Assembly: GCA_947169975.1 (NCBI GenBank)
Contig: CAMVRT010000007.1
Coordinates: forward strand, 36,417 to 100,416
Length of the DNA stretch: 64,000 nt
Direction of reading: 5' to 3'
Source of the DNA: an uncultured Oscillospiraceae bacterium
GTDB taxonomy: Bacteria; Bacillota; Clostridia; Oscillospirales; Oscillospiraceae
Position numbers and translations under genes: made by a program. The notes under the pieces are model-generated. The model saw nothing but the letters and a program-made list of their open reading frames with translations. It was not told the origin of the DNA and ran no database searches. Within the stretch, counting starts at the first letter, position 1. Each line of letters starts with the position of its first letter. Shown here in pieces: positions 1 to 8,050 of this stretch.

Positions 1-1511
1 CTGACGAACAGGCCCTTTGTTTTGCGCCAGGAGCGCAGCAGCATATTACCCGTCATGCCCATGGTGCCCACCAGACCCATGCCCAGCCGATCCTCCGGCA
101 CGAAGCTCATGGCCACGCCGGCCTTTCGGATAGACATGGGATCCATGCCCACCAGATTGACAGGCTTGTTACTTGCGTTTTGCTGATTTGATTGGATGAC
201 CTCAGGCGGAAGGGAGTTAAAATCATTCTGCATAATTGCCATTGATACAATACTCAGACCGAAGATTCCAAGCACCAAATAAGCAATTTCATTCCCGGTT
301 GCAGTGCATCCGTGGCTTGCAAATTCTTCTTTTACTGTCTTTCCGCGAGTAAACCACCAATAAACAGAATAAAAAGGAACGAATATCAGACACAGCATCT
401 CTCCAATGCAGCTTGATTCGTCTTTCTTAATTGCCCTGATGTTTTTAACGAGTAAATACTCCCAGTAAATGAGGTAAACTCCAAGAGTTATAATGGACAG
501 AAGAATACTCTTTGCGATATTTCTTTTGCTGATTGCGTCGGAATAATCCACCTTGGGATCGTAGAACTGGATGGTGCCCTCTTTCACGGGATAGAGGCCC
601 GCCACGGCCTCCAGCAGCTCCCGCTGACCGGAGCCGGCCACGCCGGCGATGCCCAGCACCTCGCCGCTGTTGGCGGTAAAGCTCACGTCGTCCAGCCGCT
701 TGACGCCCAGCTCGTCGTAGGCGGTCAGATGCTCAATGACCAGCCGGGGCTTGGGATCCACGGGATCGGGACGGTTGATGTTGAGACTGACGCGGCGGCC
801 AACCATCATATCGGTGAGGGACTGCTGGTCGGCACTCTGGGTCGGCACATCGCCGATGTACTCGCCCTTGCGGAGGATGGCCACCCGGTCGCTGACCTCC
901 AGCACCTCGTGGAGCTTGTGGGTGATGATGATGAGGGACTTTCCGTCCTTCTGCATGTTCCGCATGATCTGGAACAGCTTGTCCGTCTCCTGAGGGGTCA
1001 GGACGGCGGTGGGCTCGTCCAGAATGAGAATGTCGGCACCGCGGTAGAGTACCTTAACGATCTCCACCGTCTGCTTCTGGGACACGGACATGTTGTAGAT
1101 CTTCTGATCCGGATCGATGTCGAAACCATACTTTTCGCAGATTTCCCTGACTTTCTGACGGGCCTCCTTCATATCCAGGTGGCCCTTGAGACCCAGGACG
1201 ATGTTCTCCGTGGCGGTGAATACGTCCACCAGCTTGAAGTGCTGATGGATCATGCCGATGCCGTGGTCAAAAGCGTCCTTGGGGGAGGAGATGGTTACCG
1301 GCTCGTCATGAATGTAGATCTGCCCCTCGTCGGGGTGATAGATGCCGCAGAGCACGTTCATCAGCGTGGTCTTGCCGCTGCCGTTTTCCCCCAGCAGCGA
1401 CAGAATCTCGCCCTCGTGCAGCTCCAGATTGACGGCTTTGTTGGCCACGACCTTCGTGCCGAAGCGCTTGGTGATGTTCTCCATTCTGACAGCGTTCTTC
1501 ACATTTTCCAA
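1..1511 (-). CDS. BMP-type (nucleoside/sugar) ABC transporter ATPase, interrupted in frame; partial at window edge
   Basis: This is the ATP-binding subunit of a BMP/RbsA-like importer with two fused nucleotide-binding domains. It would energise uptake of the ligand bound by the lipoprotein encoded just upstream. NBD1 has a Walker A (GENGSGKTT), the signature-region sequence YNMSVSQKQTVEIVKVL and a Walker B (ILILDEPTA). NBD2 begins near RLDDVSFTANSGEVLGIAG and has the degenerate P-loop GVAGSGQRE usual for this family. After that P-loop the expected strand (GTIQFYDP) is followed by about 129 foreign residues, then native sequence resumes at KPVNLVGMDPMSIRKAG and runs through VPEDRLGMGL to the window edge. 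I translated the minus strand across the insert and found no stop or frameshift. The start is uncertain: TTG at 1511 sits 9 nt after AGAAAGG, with GTG at 1520 and ATG at 1484 as alternatives. Whether NBD2 still folds is unknown. The 3' end and the permeases lie outside the window. Confidence 0.85.
   Translation of the reverse strand, partial: MENVKNAVRMENITKRFGTKVVANKAVNLELHEGEILSLLGENGSGKTTLMNVLCGIYHPDEGQIYIHDEPVTISSPKDAFDHGIGMIHQHFKLVDVFTATENIVLGLKGHLDMKEARQKVREICEKYGFDIDPDQKIYNMSVSQKQTVEIVKVLYRGADILILDEPTAVLTPQETDKLFQIMRNMQKDGKSLIIITHKLHEVLEVSDRVAILRKGEYIGDVPTQSADQQSLTDMMVGRRVSLNINRPDPVDPKPRLVIEHLTAYDELGVKRLDDVSFTANSGEVLGIAGVAGSGQRELLEAVAGLYPVKEGTIQFYDPKVDYSDAISKRNIAKSILLSIITLGVYLIYWEYLLVKNIRAIKKDESSCIGEMLCLIFVPFYSVYWWFTRGKTVKEEFASHGCTATGNEIAYLVLGIFGLSIVSMAIMQNDFNSLPPEVIQSNQQNASNKPVNLVGMDPMSIRKAGVAMSFVPEDRLGMGLVGTMGMTGNMLLRSWRKTKGLFV
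168..554 (-). mobile_element. Candidate in-frame protein insertion: DUF4234-like membrane segment inside the ABC ATPase
   Basis: This segment of about 387 nt is AT-rich and uses codons such as ATA, TTA, AGA and ATT that the surrounding GC-rich gene avoids. It encodes three hydrophobic stretches (around SILLSIITLGVYLIYWEYLL, LCLIFVPFYSVYWWF and IAYLVLGIFGLSIVSMAIMQ). Between the second and third stretch are RGKTVKEEFASHGCTATGN. A polar tail (NDFNSLPPEVIQSNQQNASN) follows. The pattern of paired YW motifs and the LVLGIFGLSIVSMAIMQND ending resembles DUF4234 proteins. It has no start of its own at the 5' edge and no stop, so it can only be translated as part of the host gene. The boundaries are inferred from where family-like sequence stops (YDP, near 555) and resumes (KPVN, near 167). 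That it is a mobile element is inference. The in-frame foreign segment itself is directly visible. Confidence 0.6.
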
Positions 1512-1656
1512 GGCAGTCACCCTTTCTGTTCGGTGGGGAGAAGACGAACTACCACCTCTAAATAATTTGACACTTTATTCTATCACGCTCCGACGGCTTT
1601 GTAAATCAAAATCCACAAAAAAATTGTCAGAACAGCATAACAATTATGAGATTCGA

Positions 1657-1690
1657 CAAAAAGACCGGGCTGTCAGCAGACAGCCCGGTC
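1657..1690 (-). terminator. Intrinsic terminator after the BMP lipoprotein gene
   Basis: Perfect 12-bp arms at 1663-1674 and 1679-1690 around a 4-nt loop are followed on the minus strand by a T-run (opposite 1657-1662). The hairpin lies between the lipoprotein stop and the ATPase gene. It probably lets binding protein be made in excess of the ATPase, a common arrangement in importers. Confidence 0.85.
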
Positions 1691-1711
1691 AAGGTCAGAA
1701 TATGTCGGGGA

Positions 1712-2884
1712 TTAACCGTAGTTCCGATCCAGCAGGGTAATGCCGTCAATGTCGAGATCGAAGTAAGGCGCGGAGCGATACTCGGACTCGTGGAAGTAAC
1801 CGTCGGAGATGACCTCCGTATCGGGGGTGTACTCCGCGTCGGTGTCCACGTCGGCCTTGTAGGTGGTCAGAGCCTTGCCGTCCACGGTGAACTTGGCAGT
1901 GTCAAATACATGCAGAGTGCCGGCCTTGAGCTCGGCCATAGCCTTGTCAATGGCCTCCTGGGTGCCGGGAGCAGCCACGGCAGTGTTCAGGTCGGTGAGC
2001 TCCACGGAGCCGGTGGCGATGGTGCCGGTCCAGTCGGCATCCATCTTCTTGCCGTCCTGGACGGCCTTGATCACGTACTCATAGTAGGGCTCCCAGTTGA
2101 TGCGGGAGGAGATGATATAGGTGTTGGGGGCGACATCCTTGGTGCTGCCGTTGTAGGAAACGTTGGGCACGCCGGCGGTCTCGCAGGCGGTGGGGGCACC
2201 GAAGGAGTCAGCGTGCTGGCTGATGAGGACGCAGCCGTTCTGGATCAGCTTGTTGGCGGCTTCCTTCTCAGCGGCTTCGTTGTACCAGGAACCGGTGAAG
2301 GTGACTTCCATAGTGGCCTCGGGAACGATGGAGCGGACGCCCAGGAAGAAGGAAGTGTAGCCGGAAATGACCTCGGCGTAGGTGAAAGCGCCGACGTAGC
2401 CGATCTTGGGGGTGGCGCCGGCATTGACCAGCTCCTGCAGCTTCATACCGGCAGCGACGCCGGCCAAGTAGCGGCCCTCATAGATGGAGGCAAAGGCGTT
2501 GTGGTAGTTGGCCAGACCCTCGGTGTGGGCGCGGGTGCCGGTGGAGTGGCAGAACTGCACATCAGGGTATTCCTTGGCAGCCTGAATCATGTAGGGCTCA
2601 TGACCAAAGCTGTCGGCAAAGACGACCTTGCAGCCGTCCTCGGCCATGTCGCAGGCGGTCTCATAGCACTCCTGACCCTCGGGGATGTTGGTCTTGATGA
2701 CGTAGTCCACGCCCAGCTTTTCGCAGGCGGCCTTGGCGGCATTGATGAAGTTCAGGTCATAGGTGGAGTTTTCATCATGCAGGGTGATGAAGCCCACCTT
2801 GAATTTGCTCTCCTGCTTTTTGCCGCAGGCGCCCAGAGCCAGGACCATGACCAGAGCGAGAGCAAGCGCGAGAAACTTTTTCAT
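1712..2884 (-). CDS. BMP family substrate-binding lipoprotein
   Basis: This is an extracellular solute-binding lipoprotein of the basic membrane protein (BMP/PnrA/Med) family, whose characterised members bind nucleosides. The 390-residue protein begins with a lipoprotein signal peptide ending in a lipobox (LALGAC, cysteine near residue 20). The mature part starts KVGFITLHDENSTYDLNF, matching the family's first domain, and contains the GKLQ-type hinge region typical of BMP proteins. It has its own sigma-A promoter and an RBS (AAAGGAGGAAAACG) before ATG, and ends in an intrinsic terminator ahead of the ATPase gene. Its position next to ygeW, ygeY and the rest of a purine/ureide catabolic set suggests a purine-type ligand, but this is inferred from context. 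Confidence 0.9.
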   Translation of the reverse strand: MKKFLALALALVMVLALGACGKKQESKFKVGFITLHDENSTYDLNFINAAKAACEKLGVDYVIKTNIPEGQECYETACDMAEDGCKVVFADSFGHEPYMIQAAKEYPDVQFCHSTGTRAHTEGLANYHNAFASIYEGRYLAGVAAGMKLQELVNAGATPKIGYVGAFTYAEVISGYTSFFLGVRSIVPEATMEVTFTGSWYNEAAEKEAANKLIQNGCVLISQHADSFGAPTACETAGVPNVSYNGSTKDVAPNTYIISSRINWEPYYEYVIKAVQDGKKMDADWTGTIATGSVELTDLNTAVAAPGTQEAIDKAMAELKAGTLHVFDTAKFTVDGKALTTYKADVDTDAEYTPDTEVISDGYFHESEYRSAPYFDLDIDGITLLDRNYG

Positions 2885-3002
2885 TCGTTTTCCTCCTTTG
2901 TCAAAATACCGATTTTATCTTGACGAGCGGCGAAATGTCAGATTACCGCGCGCCTGAACAACGGGCAAATGCCCGACATTCACATCCATAAGGGATACTG
3001 AT

Positions 3003-3031
3003 ATTATACAGTGGTTTCCTCTCAATTTCAA
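3003..3031 (-). promoter_or_regulatory. Sigma-A promoter of the BMP lipoprotein gene
   Basis: Read on the minus strand, a TTGAAA -35 (3026-3031) and a TATAAT -10 (3003-3008) are 17 bp apart. The roughly 110-nt leader contains a short GC-rich hairpin (CGGGCATTTGCCCG near 2962-2975). I could not match it to the purine aptamer consensus. Confidence 0.75.
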
Positions 3032-3076
3032 CTAAAAAGACGCCCGGACGCAAAAAACTTTGCCGGCGAAAAAACG

Positions 3077-4270
3077 TCAGAAGCTCTTGCGCTTCTCCTC
3101 GCCGCCATCCAGCTTCATAAGAGCCTCCACGGGATCCTTGATCTGGGCCAGGAAGATCATGGCGGCGATGATGTAGGGCTTGAAGGAGGCCTGCTTGTAG
3201 AGGGGAACCAGATAGCGGTCGAAGACGGAGGAATCCACCTCGCCCTCCTCACAGCTGACGCCGGAGATGTCGGCGGGCAGGCAGTGGAGGTACAGGGCCT
3301 TGCCGTCCTTTGTCAGCTTCATCATGTCCTCGCTGCAGGTCCAGTCCTTGTGCTGGGCATTCTGGGCCAGCAGCCGCTGCTCCAGCGCGTCGATGCCCTC
3401 CTTGTCGCCGGCGGCGTAGAGCTTGGTGCGCTCCTCCATGGCGGCAAAGGAGGCCCAGGACTTGGGATAGACGATGTCAGCGTCACGGAACGCCTCCTTC
3501 ATGTCGTTGGTCTTGGTGAAGTGGGAGCCGTACTTCTCGCAGTTCTCCCGGGCGATCTCCTCTACCTCGGGCATCACGTCGTAGCCCTCGGGATGGGCCA
3601 ACGTCACGTCCATTCCGAAGCGGGTAAAGAGGCCGATGACGCCCTGGGGCACCGACAGGGGCTTGCCGTAGGAGGGGGAGTAGGCCCAGGTCATGGCCAC
3701 CTTCTTGCCCTTCAGGTTCTCCACGCCGCCGAAGTGGTGGATCACATGGAGGAGGTCCGCCATGCACTGGGTGGGGTGGTCCACGTCGCACTGGAGGTTC
3801 ACCAGCGTGGGCTGCTGCTCCAGGATGCCGTCCCGGAAGCCCTCCTTCGTGGCGTCCATAAAGGTCTTCTGATACTTGTGCCCCTCGCCGATGAACATAT
3901 CGTCCCGGATGCCGATGACGTCTGCCATGAAGGACACCATGTTGGCAGTCTCACGGACCGTCTCGCCGTGGGCGATCTGGGACTTCTTCTCGTCCAGATC
4001 CTGTACCTCCAGACCCAGCAGGTTGCAGGCGGAGGCGAAGGAGAAGCGGGTTCGGGTGGAGTTGTCCCGGAAGATGGAGATGCCCAGACCGGAGTCAAAG
4101 ACCCGGGTGCTCTTGTTCCGTTCCCGCAGGTCCCGGAGGGCGTCGGCCACGGTAAAGATGGCCTCGATCTCGTCGTCGGTCTTGTCCCAGGTCCAGTAGA
4201 AGTCCTCCCGGTACATCTTGCTGATGTCCAGCTCCTGCAGGTGCTTTGCCAGCTCGGCTGTCTTGCTCAT
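3077..4270 (-). CDS. ygeW: YgeW-type carbamoyltransferase (knotted ATCase/OTCase family)
   Basis: This 397-residue cytosolic enzyme belongs to the aspartate/ornithine carbamoyltransferase superfamily and the YgeW subgroup linked to purine/selenium catabolic clusters. Carbamoyl-phosphate-binding residues are visible as STRTR (in RDNSTRTRFSFASACNLLG). HPTQCMADLLHVIHHFGG carries the conserved HPTQ, and HCLPAD lies near the C-terminus. The length matches YgeW (about 396 residues) rather than PyrB or ArgF (about 310-340). The start has a strong RBS (ACGGAGGTAACGAC) before ATG. It lies 15 nt after ygeY in one operon. In gut anaerobes this set is associated with degradation of uric acid or other purines, where a carbamoyltransferase would recover carbamoyl phosphate. 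The exact substrate is not fixed by sequence. Confidence 0.9.
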   Translation of the reverse strand: MSKTAELAKHLQELDISKMYREDFYWTWDKTDDEIEAIFTVADALRDLRERNKSTRVFDSGLGISIFRDNSTRTRFSFASACNLLGLEVQDLDEKKSQIAHGETVRETANMVSFMADVIGIRDDMFIGEGHKYQKTFMDATKEGFRDGILEQQPTLVNLQCDVDHPTQCMADLLHVIHHFGGVENLKGKKVAMTWAYSPSYGKPLSVPQGVIGLFTRFGMDVTLAHPEGYDVMPEVEEIARENCEKYGSHFTKTNDMKEAFRDADIVYPKSWASFAAMEERTKLYAAGDKEGIDALEQRLLAQNAQHKDWTCSEDMMKLTKDGKALYLHCLPADISGVSCEEGEVDSSVFDRYLVPLYKQASFKPYIIAAMIFLAQIKDPVEALMKLDGGEEKRKSF

Positions 4271-4285
4271 GTCGTTACCTCCGTT

Positions 4286-5683
4286 TCACTTGATATCATT
4301 GCCAGTCAGTTCCTGCCGGAAGGCGGTGGCGGAGCCGTCCTTGTTCTCCGGTTTATACAGCATGGGGACGGCGGCGTACACCGCGGCGCAGGTCACCAGA
4401 TCCTGCTTCCAGGTGATCTCGTTTGGGGCGTGGGCCTGGGACTCGGCGCCGGGACCGAAGCCCACGCAGGGGATGCCGTAGCGGCCCTGGATGGACACGC
4501 CGTTGGTGGAGAAGGTCCACTTGTCCGTCAGGGGCCGTCCCACACGGGTGGAGGCGGCCTTCTCATCGGCATAGAGCCGCTCGGTGCCCCACAGGGCGTG
4601 GTGGGCGTCCACCAGCGCCTGGACGTGAGGGGCGCTCTCCTTGTTGATCCAGGTGGGGAAGAAGCACTCTGTCTCGTACACGTGGCCGGTCCATGCCGGA
4701 CGGTCGTACATATACATAGACACTTTCACGTCCCTGGCGTACTTCCGCACGGCGGGCAGGTCCTCGATCTCCTTCAGGCAGGACTGGTAGGTCTCGCCGG
4801 CGGTCATGCGGCGATCCACGGAGATGGCGCAGCTGTCCGCCACGGCGCAGCGGGAGGGGGAGGTGTAGAAGATCTGGCTGGTGGTGCAGGTGCCCCGGCC
4901 CAGGAACCGGGCGTCCTCCCAGTGGTCAGGGTTGTACTTGGGATCCAGCATCTTCACAAGGCCCTTGATCTCCACGGTGTCGTCGGCGGGATTCTCGTTG
5001 AGATCCCGCACATTCTCGATGATCTCCGCCATCTTGTGGATGGCGTTGTCGCCCCGCTCGGGAGCCGAGCCGTGGCAGGATACGCCGTGGACGTCCACCC
5101 GGATCTCCATGCGGCCCCGGTGACCGCGGTAGATGCCGCCGTCGGTGGGCTCGGTGGAGATGACGAACTCGATTTTGCTGCGGGCGTCCTCCGGCCCGTT
5201 GAAGTACTCGTTGACGATGGACTGCCAGCACATGCCGTCGCAGTCCTCCTCCTGCACGGAGCCTACGATCATAATCTTATAGCCCTCGGGAATGAGGCCC
5301 AGATCCTTCATGATGCGTCCGCCGTAGGCAGCGGCGGCCATGCCGCCCTCCTGATCCGAGCCGCCCCGTCCGTAGATGATGGTGTCGGTCTCGTAGCCCT
5401 CGTAGGGGTCGGCCTCCCAGTTGTCCCGGTTGCCGACGCCCACGGTGTCCACGTGGGAGTCGATGGCGATGATCTTCTCGCCCTGCCCCAGCCAGCCGAT
5501 GACATTGCCCAGCTTGTCGATCTCCACCTTGTCGTAGCCCAGCTTTTCCAGCTCCTGGGCGATGCGCTTGACCACCCGTTCCTCCTCGCAGGACTCCGAG
5601 GGGATGGCGATCATATCCCGCAGGAAGCGACTCATGTCGTCCCGGTAAGAGACGGCAGCGGCCTTGACGGCTTCAAAATCCAT
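4286..5683 (-). CDS. ygeY: YgeY family selenium-metabolism-linked M20 hydrolase
   Basis: This M20 di-zinc amidohydrolase/peptidase is 465 residues from the preferred start. Metal-ligand motifs are visible as [24 protein letters not shown] (with the bridging aspartate), [10 protein letters not shown] and STEPTDGG. The dimerisation-domain motif is [19 protein letters not shown] chose ATG at 5683 because an ideal RBS (ACGGAGGTTACCGAT) precedes it. An in-frame ATG at 5704 would place that RBS inside the coding region and has none of its own. The gene is the first of the ygeY-ygeW operon, divergent from the regulator at 5875. In the cluster it is presumed to deacylate or hydrolyse a ureido/amide intermediate, which is inference. 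Confidence 0.88.
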   Translation of the reverse strand: MDFEAVKAAAVSYRDDMSRFLRDMIAIPSESCEEERVVKRIAQELEKLGYDKVEIDKLGNVIGWLGQGEKIIAIDSHVDTVGVGNRDNWEADPYEGYETDTIIYGRGGSDQEGGMAAAAYGGRIMKDLGLIPEGYKIMIVGSVQEEDCDGMCWQSIVNEYFNGPEDARSKIEFVISTEPTDGGIYRGHRGRMEIRVDVHGVSCHGSAPERGDNAIHKMAEIIENVRDLNENPADDTVEIKGLVKMLDPKYNPDHWEDARFLGRGTCTTSQIFYTSPSRCAVADSCAISVDRRMTAGETYQSCLKEIEDLPAVRKYARDVKVSMYMYDRPAWTGHVYETECFFPTWINKESAPHVQALVDAHHALWGTERLYADEKAASTRVGRPLTDKWTFSTNGVSIQGRYGIPCVGFGPGAESQAHAPNEITWKQDLVTCAAVYAAVPMLYKPENKDGSATAFRQELTGNDIK

Positions 5684-5874
5684 ATCGGTAACCTCCGTTT
5701 TCATAAAGTGACAGGATCGTGTACATATTCTGATATTCTAATCATAGCACGGCTTTTTGGGAAGTCAAACAATAAATGAGAAAACCTAAATAATTTTTAG
5801 AAAAAATTGAATTGATTTATGACGATATTGTGATAAAATGTAAAATGGATAAATAGAGAAGGGGGGCTGGTCAC

Positions 5875-6522
5875 GTGGAAAGCAGACGCTTGGAACTTCT
5901 CAAGCAGATGGCGGACGGCATCGCCGCCCAGTTCGGGTCACGCTGCGAGGTGGTGATCCACGATGTGAGCACCATGGATCACTCCATTGTGTACATCGTC
6001 AACGGCCACGTCTCCGGCCGGAAGGTGGGGGACGGCGGCTCCCGTGTGGTCATCGAGCAGGCGCTGCAGGCCGACGCCCAGCCGAAGGATGAGCTGTGCT
6101 ATCTCACCCGCACGCCTGACGGCAAGATATTGAAATCCTCCTCTCTCTATATCCGCAACAGCCGGGGCAGGGTAGAGGCCATCTTCTCCATCAACTACGA
6201 CGTGACGGGGCTGATGATGCTGCGGCGGGAGCTGGACGACGCGCTGGATACCGGCGGCAAAAAGCAGGAGCCGGAGAAGATCATCAACGTCAACGACGTG
6301 CTCAATGAGCTCATCGAGCAGTCGGTGGAGCTGGTGGGCAAGCCGGTGGCCATGATGACCAAGGACGATAAGATCCGCGCCATCCGTTTTCTCAACCAGA
6401 GCGGCGCGTTTCTGGTGACCAAGTCCGGCGACAAGGTTGCCAAATACTTCGGTATTTCCAAATACACACTTTACGCATATATTGACGCCAACAAGAGGCA
6501 GGAGGAAAAAAAGAATGGGTAA
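5875..6522 (+). CDS. YheO-like (PAS plus DauR-type HTH) transcriptional regulator
   Basis: This 215-residue protein has an N-terminal YheO-like PAS domain (about 5-115: CEVVIHDVSTMDHSIVYIVNGHVSGR, SIFSINYDVTG) and a C-terminal helix-turn-helix. The HTH ends KYFGISKYTLYAYI, where the last helix reads out DNA in the DauR family. It starts with GTG after AGAAGGGGGG. It is divergent from ygeY and overlaps the downstream PLP-enzyme gene by 8 nt, so it is the likely local regulator of one or both operons. The ligand is unknown. Related regulators respond to small amino-acid-like metabolites, which would fit the PLP enzymes it travels with. Confidence 0.85.
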   Translation: MESRRLELLKQMADGIAAQFGSRCEVVIHDVSTMDHSIVYIVNGHVSGRKVGDGGSRVVIEQALQADAQPKDELCYLTRTPDGKILKSSSLYIRNSRGRVEAIFSINYDVTGLMMLRRELDDALDTGGKKQEPEKIINVNDVLNELIEQSVELVGKPVAMMTKDDKIRAIRFLNQSGAFLVTKSGDKVAKYFGISKYTLYAYIDANKRQEEKKNG

Positions 6523-7993
6523 AATCGATCTGACCATCAACAAAACCGGTCTGGCGCACAACATTGAAAAGGCGCGGGAGAACAACGTCATCATCCCCAC
6601 CTTTGCCCAGATGGAGAATCCGGAGCTGGTCCCGGAGAAGATCAAGGCCAAGCTGAGCCACACGGGCTTGTGGGACGTGGACCCTGTGAACCTGTTCCGC
6701 ATCACGTGGAAAAACGAGGCCAAGGAGACGGGTGGTCTGTTCCAGGCCGTGCCCAACTACGTGGAGATCCCCAGTGAGCTCTCCGGCGTGCCCTGCCGCA
6801 TCATCGCCATGGCGGGCAAGTGGTTCCCCACCGGCTGCCATAAGGTAGGCGCTTCCTTTGGCTGTCTGGCTCCCCGTCTGGTGACCGGTCAGTTCGACGC
6901 CACCTATCACCACGCCGTGTGGCCCTCCACCGGCAACTACTGCCGCGGCGGCGCCTTCAACTCCAAGTTGCTGGCGGTGGACAGCGTGGCCATCCTGCCC
7001 GCCGAGATGAGCAAGGAGCGCTTCGACTGGCTCAGCAAGATCGCCGGTCAGGTCATCGCCACCCCCGGCTGCGAGTCCAACGTGAAGGAGATCTTTGACA
7101 AGACCTGGGAGCTGCGCCGGGACCCCGCCATGATGATCTTCAACCAGTTCGAGGAGATGGGCAATCCCCTGTGGCACTACAACGTCACCGGCCGCGCACT
7201 GGCGGACCTCTTCGAGGCCGTGAAGAAGCCGGGCCAGCGCCTTGCCGGCGCATGCTTCACCTCCGGCTCCGCCGGCACCCTCAGCGCCGGCGACCTCCTC
7301 AAGGAGCGCTATCCCCATCTGAAGCTGGCGGTGGGCGAGGCTCTGCAGTGCCCCACCATCCTGAATAACGGCTTCGGCGGCCACCGCATCGAGGGCATCG
7401 GCGACAAGCATATCCCCTGGATCCACAACGTGAAGAACACCGACATGGCCATCGCCATCGACGATGAGGACAGCCAGCGTCTGCTGCGCCTGTTCAACTG
7501 CGAGGCGGGCAAGGCCTACATGAAGGAGCTGGGCGTCAGCAACGAGCTCATCGAGAAGCTGAGCTGGCTGGGCATCTCCGGCATCGCCAACGTGCTGTGC
7601 TGCATCAAGATGGCCAAGTACTATGAGTTCACCGCCGACGACGTGGTCTGCACCGTGCTGACCGACTCCGCCTCCATGTACCAGTCCCGCATCGACGAGC
7701 TCAACGAGATGTACGGCGCATACGACGACAAGGCCGCCGCCTTGGATCACAACCTGCACATGCTGGGCCTGAAGACAGACAATCTGCTGGAGCTGACCTA
7801 CGCCGAGCGCAAGCGCGTTCACAACCTGAAGTATTACACCTGGGTGGAGCAGCAGGGACGCACCGTGGAGGAGCTGAACGACCTGTGGTACGACGTCGAG
7901 CACACTTGGGACGCCGTCCACGCCCAGGCCAAAGAGCTGGATGAGCTGATCAACGAGTTCAACGAGGCCACCGGCCTGCTGAAGAATCTGTAA
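6515..7993 (+). CDS. Fold-type II PLP-dependent lyase/synthase, unassigned (492 aa)
   Basis: This is a PLP enzyme of the tryptophan-synthase-beta/cysteine-synthase fold. The Schiff-base lysine is probably in TGCHKVGASFGC. The phosphate-binding loop is STGNYCRGGAF, and a second glycine-rich loop (FTSGSAGTLSAGD) is also present. It is longer (492 residues) than cysteine synthase or DpaL/YgeX. It has an extended C-terminal helical region (about 390-490). It starts at ATG 6515 behind AGGAGGAAAAAAAG, overlapping the regulator stop. It is followed by a threonine-synthase-like gene. In other ygeW/ygeY clusters the PLP partner is diaminopropionate ammonia-lyase (YgeX). This enzyme sits in a corresponding position but is not obviously YgeX, so its substrate is open. 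Confidence 0.75.
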   Translation: MGKIDLTINKTGLAHNIEKARENNVIIPTFAQMENPELVPEKIKAKLSHTGLWDVDPVNLFRITWKNEAKETGGLFQAVPNYVEIPSELSGVPCRIIAMAGKWFPTGCHKVGASFGCLAPRLVTGQFDATYHHAVWPSTGNYCRGGAFNSKLLAVDSVAILPAEMSKERFDWLSKIAGQVIATPGCESNVKEIFDKTWELRRDPAMMIFNQFEEMGNPLWHYNVTGRALADLFEAVKKPGQRLAGACFTSGSAGTLSAGDLLKERYPHLKLAVGEALQCPTILNNGFGGHRIEGIGDKHIPWIHNVKNTDMAIAIDDEDSQRLLRLFNCEAGKAYMKELGVSNELIEKLSWLGISGIANVLCCIKMAKYYEFTADDVVCTVLTDSASMYQSRIDELNEMYGAYDDKAAALDHNLHMLGLKTDNLLELTYAERKRVHNLKYYTWVEQQGRTVEELNDLWYDVEHTWDAVHAQAKELDELINEFNEATGLLKNL

Positions 7994-8050
7994 AAAAGTA
8001 CGAAACAGGGCAGGGGAGACCCTGCCCTGTTTTGATAAGGAGAACACACC

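Noticed and set aside
2890..3003. Purine riboswitch in the BMP lipoprotein leader
   Set aside because: The context would suit one, but the conserved purine-aptamer loop sequences are not present. Only a short GC hairpin is seen.
3011..5779. Long open frame opposite ygeW and ygeY
   Set aside because: Composition-driven shadow. The minus-strand genes have clear motifs and RBS sites.
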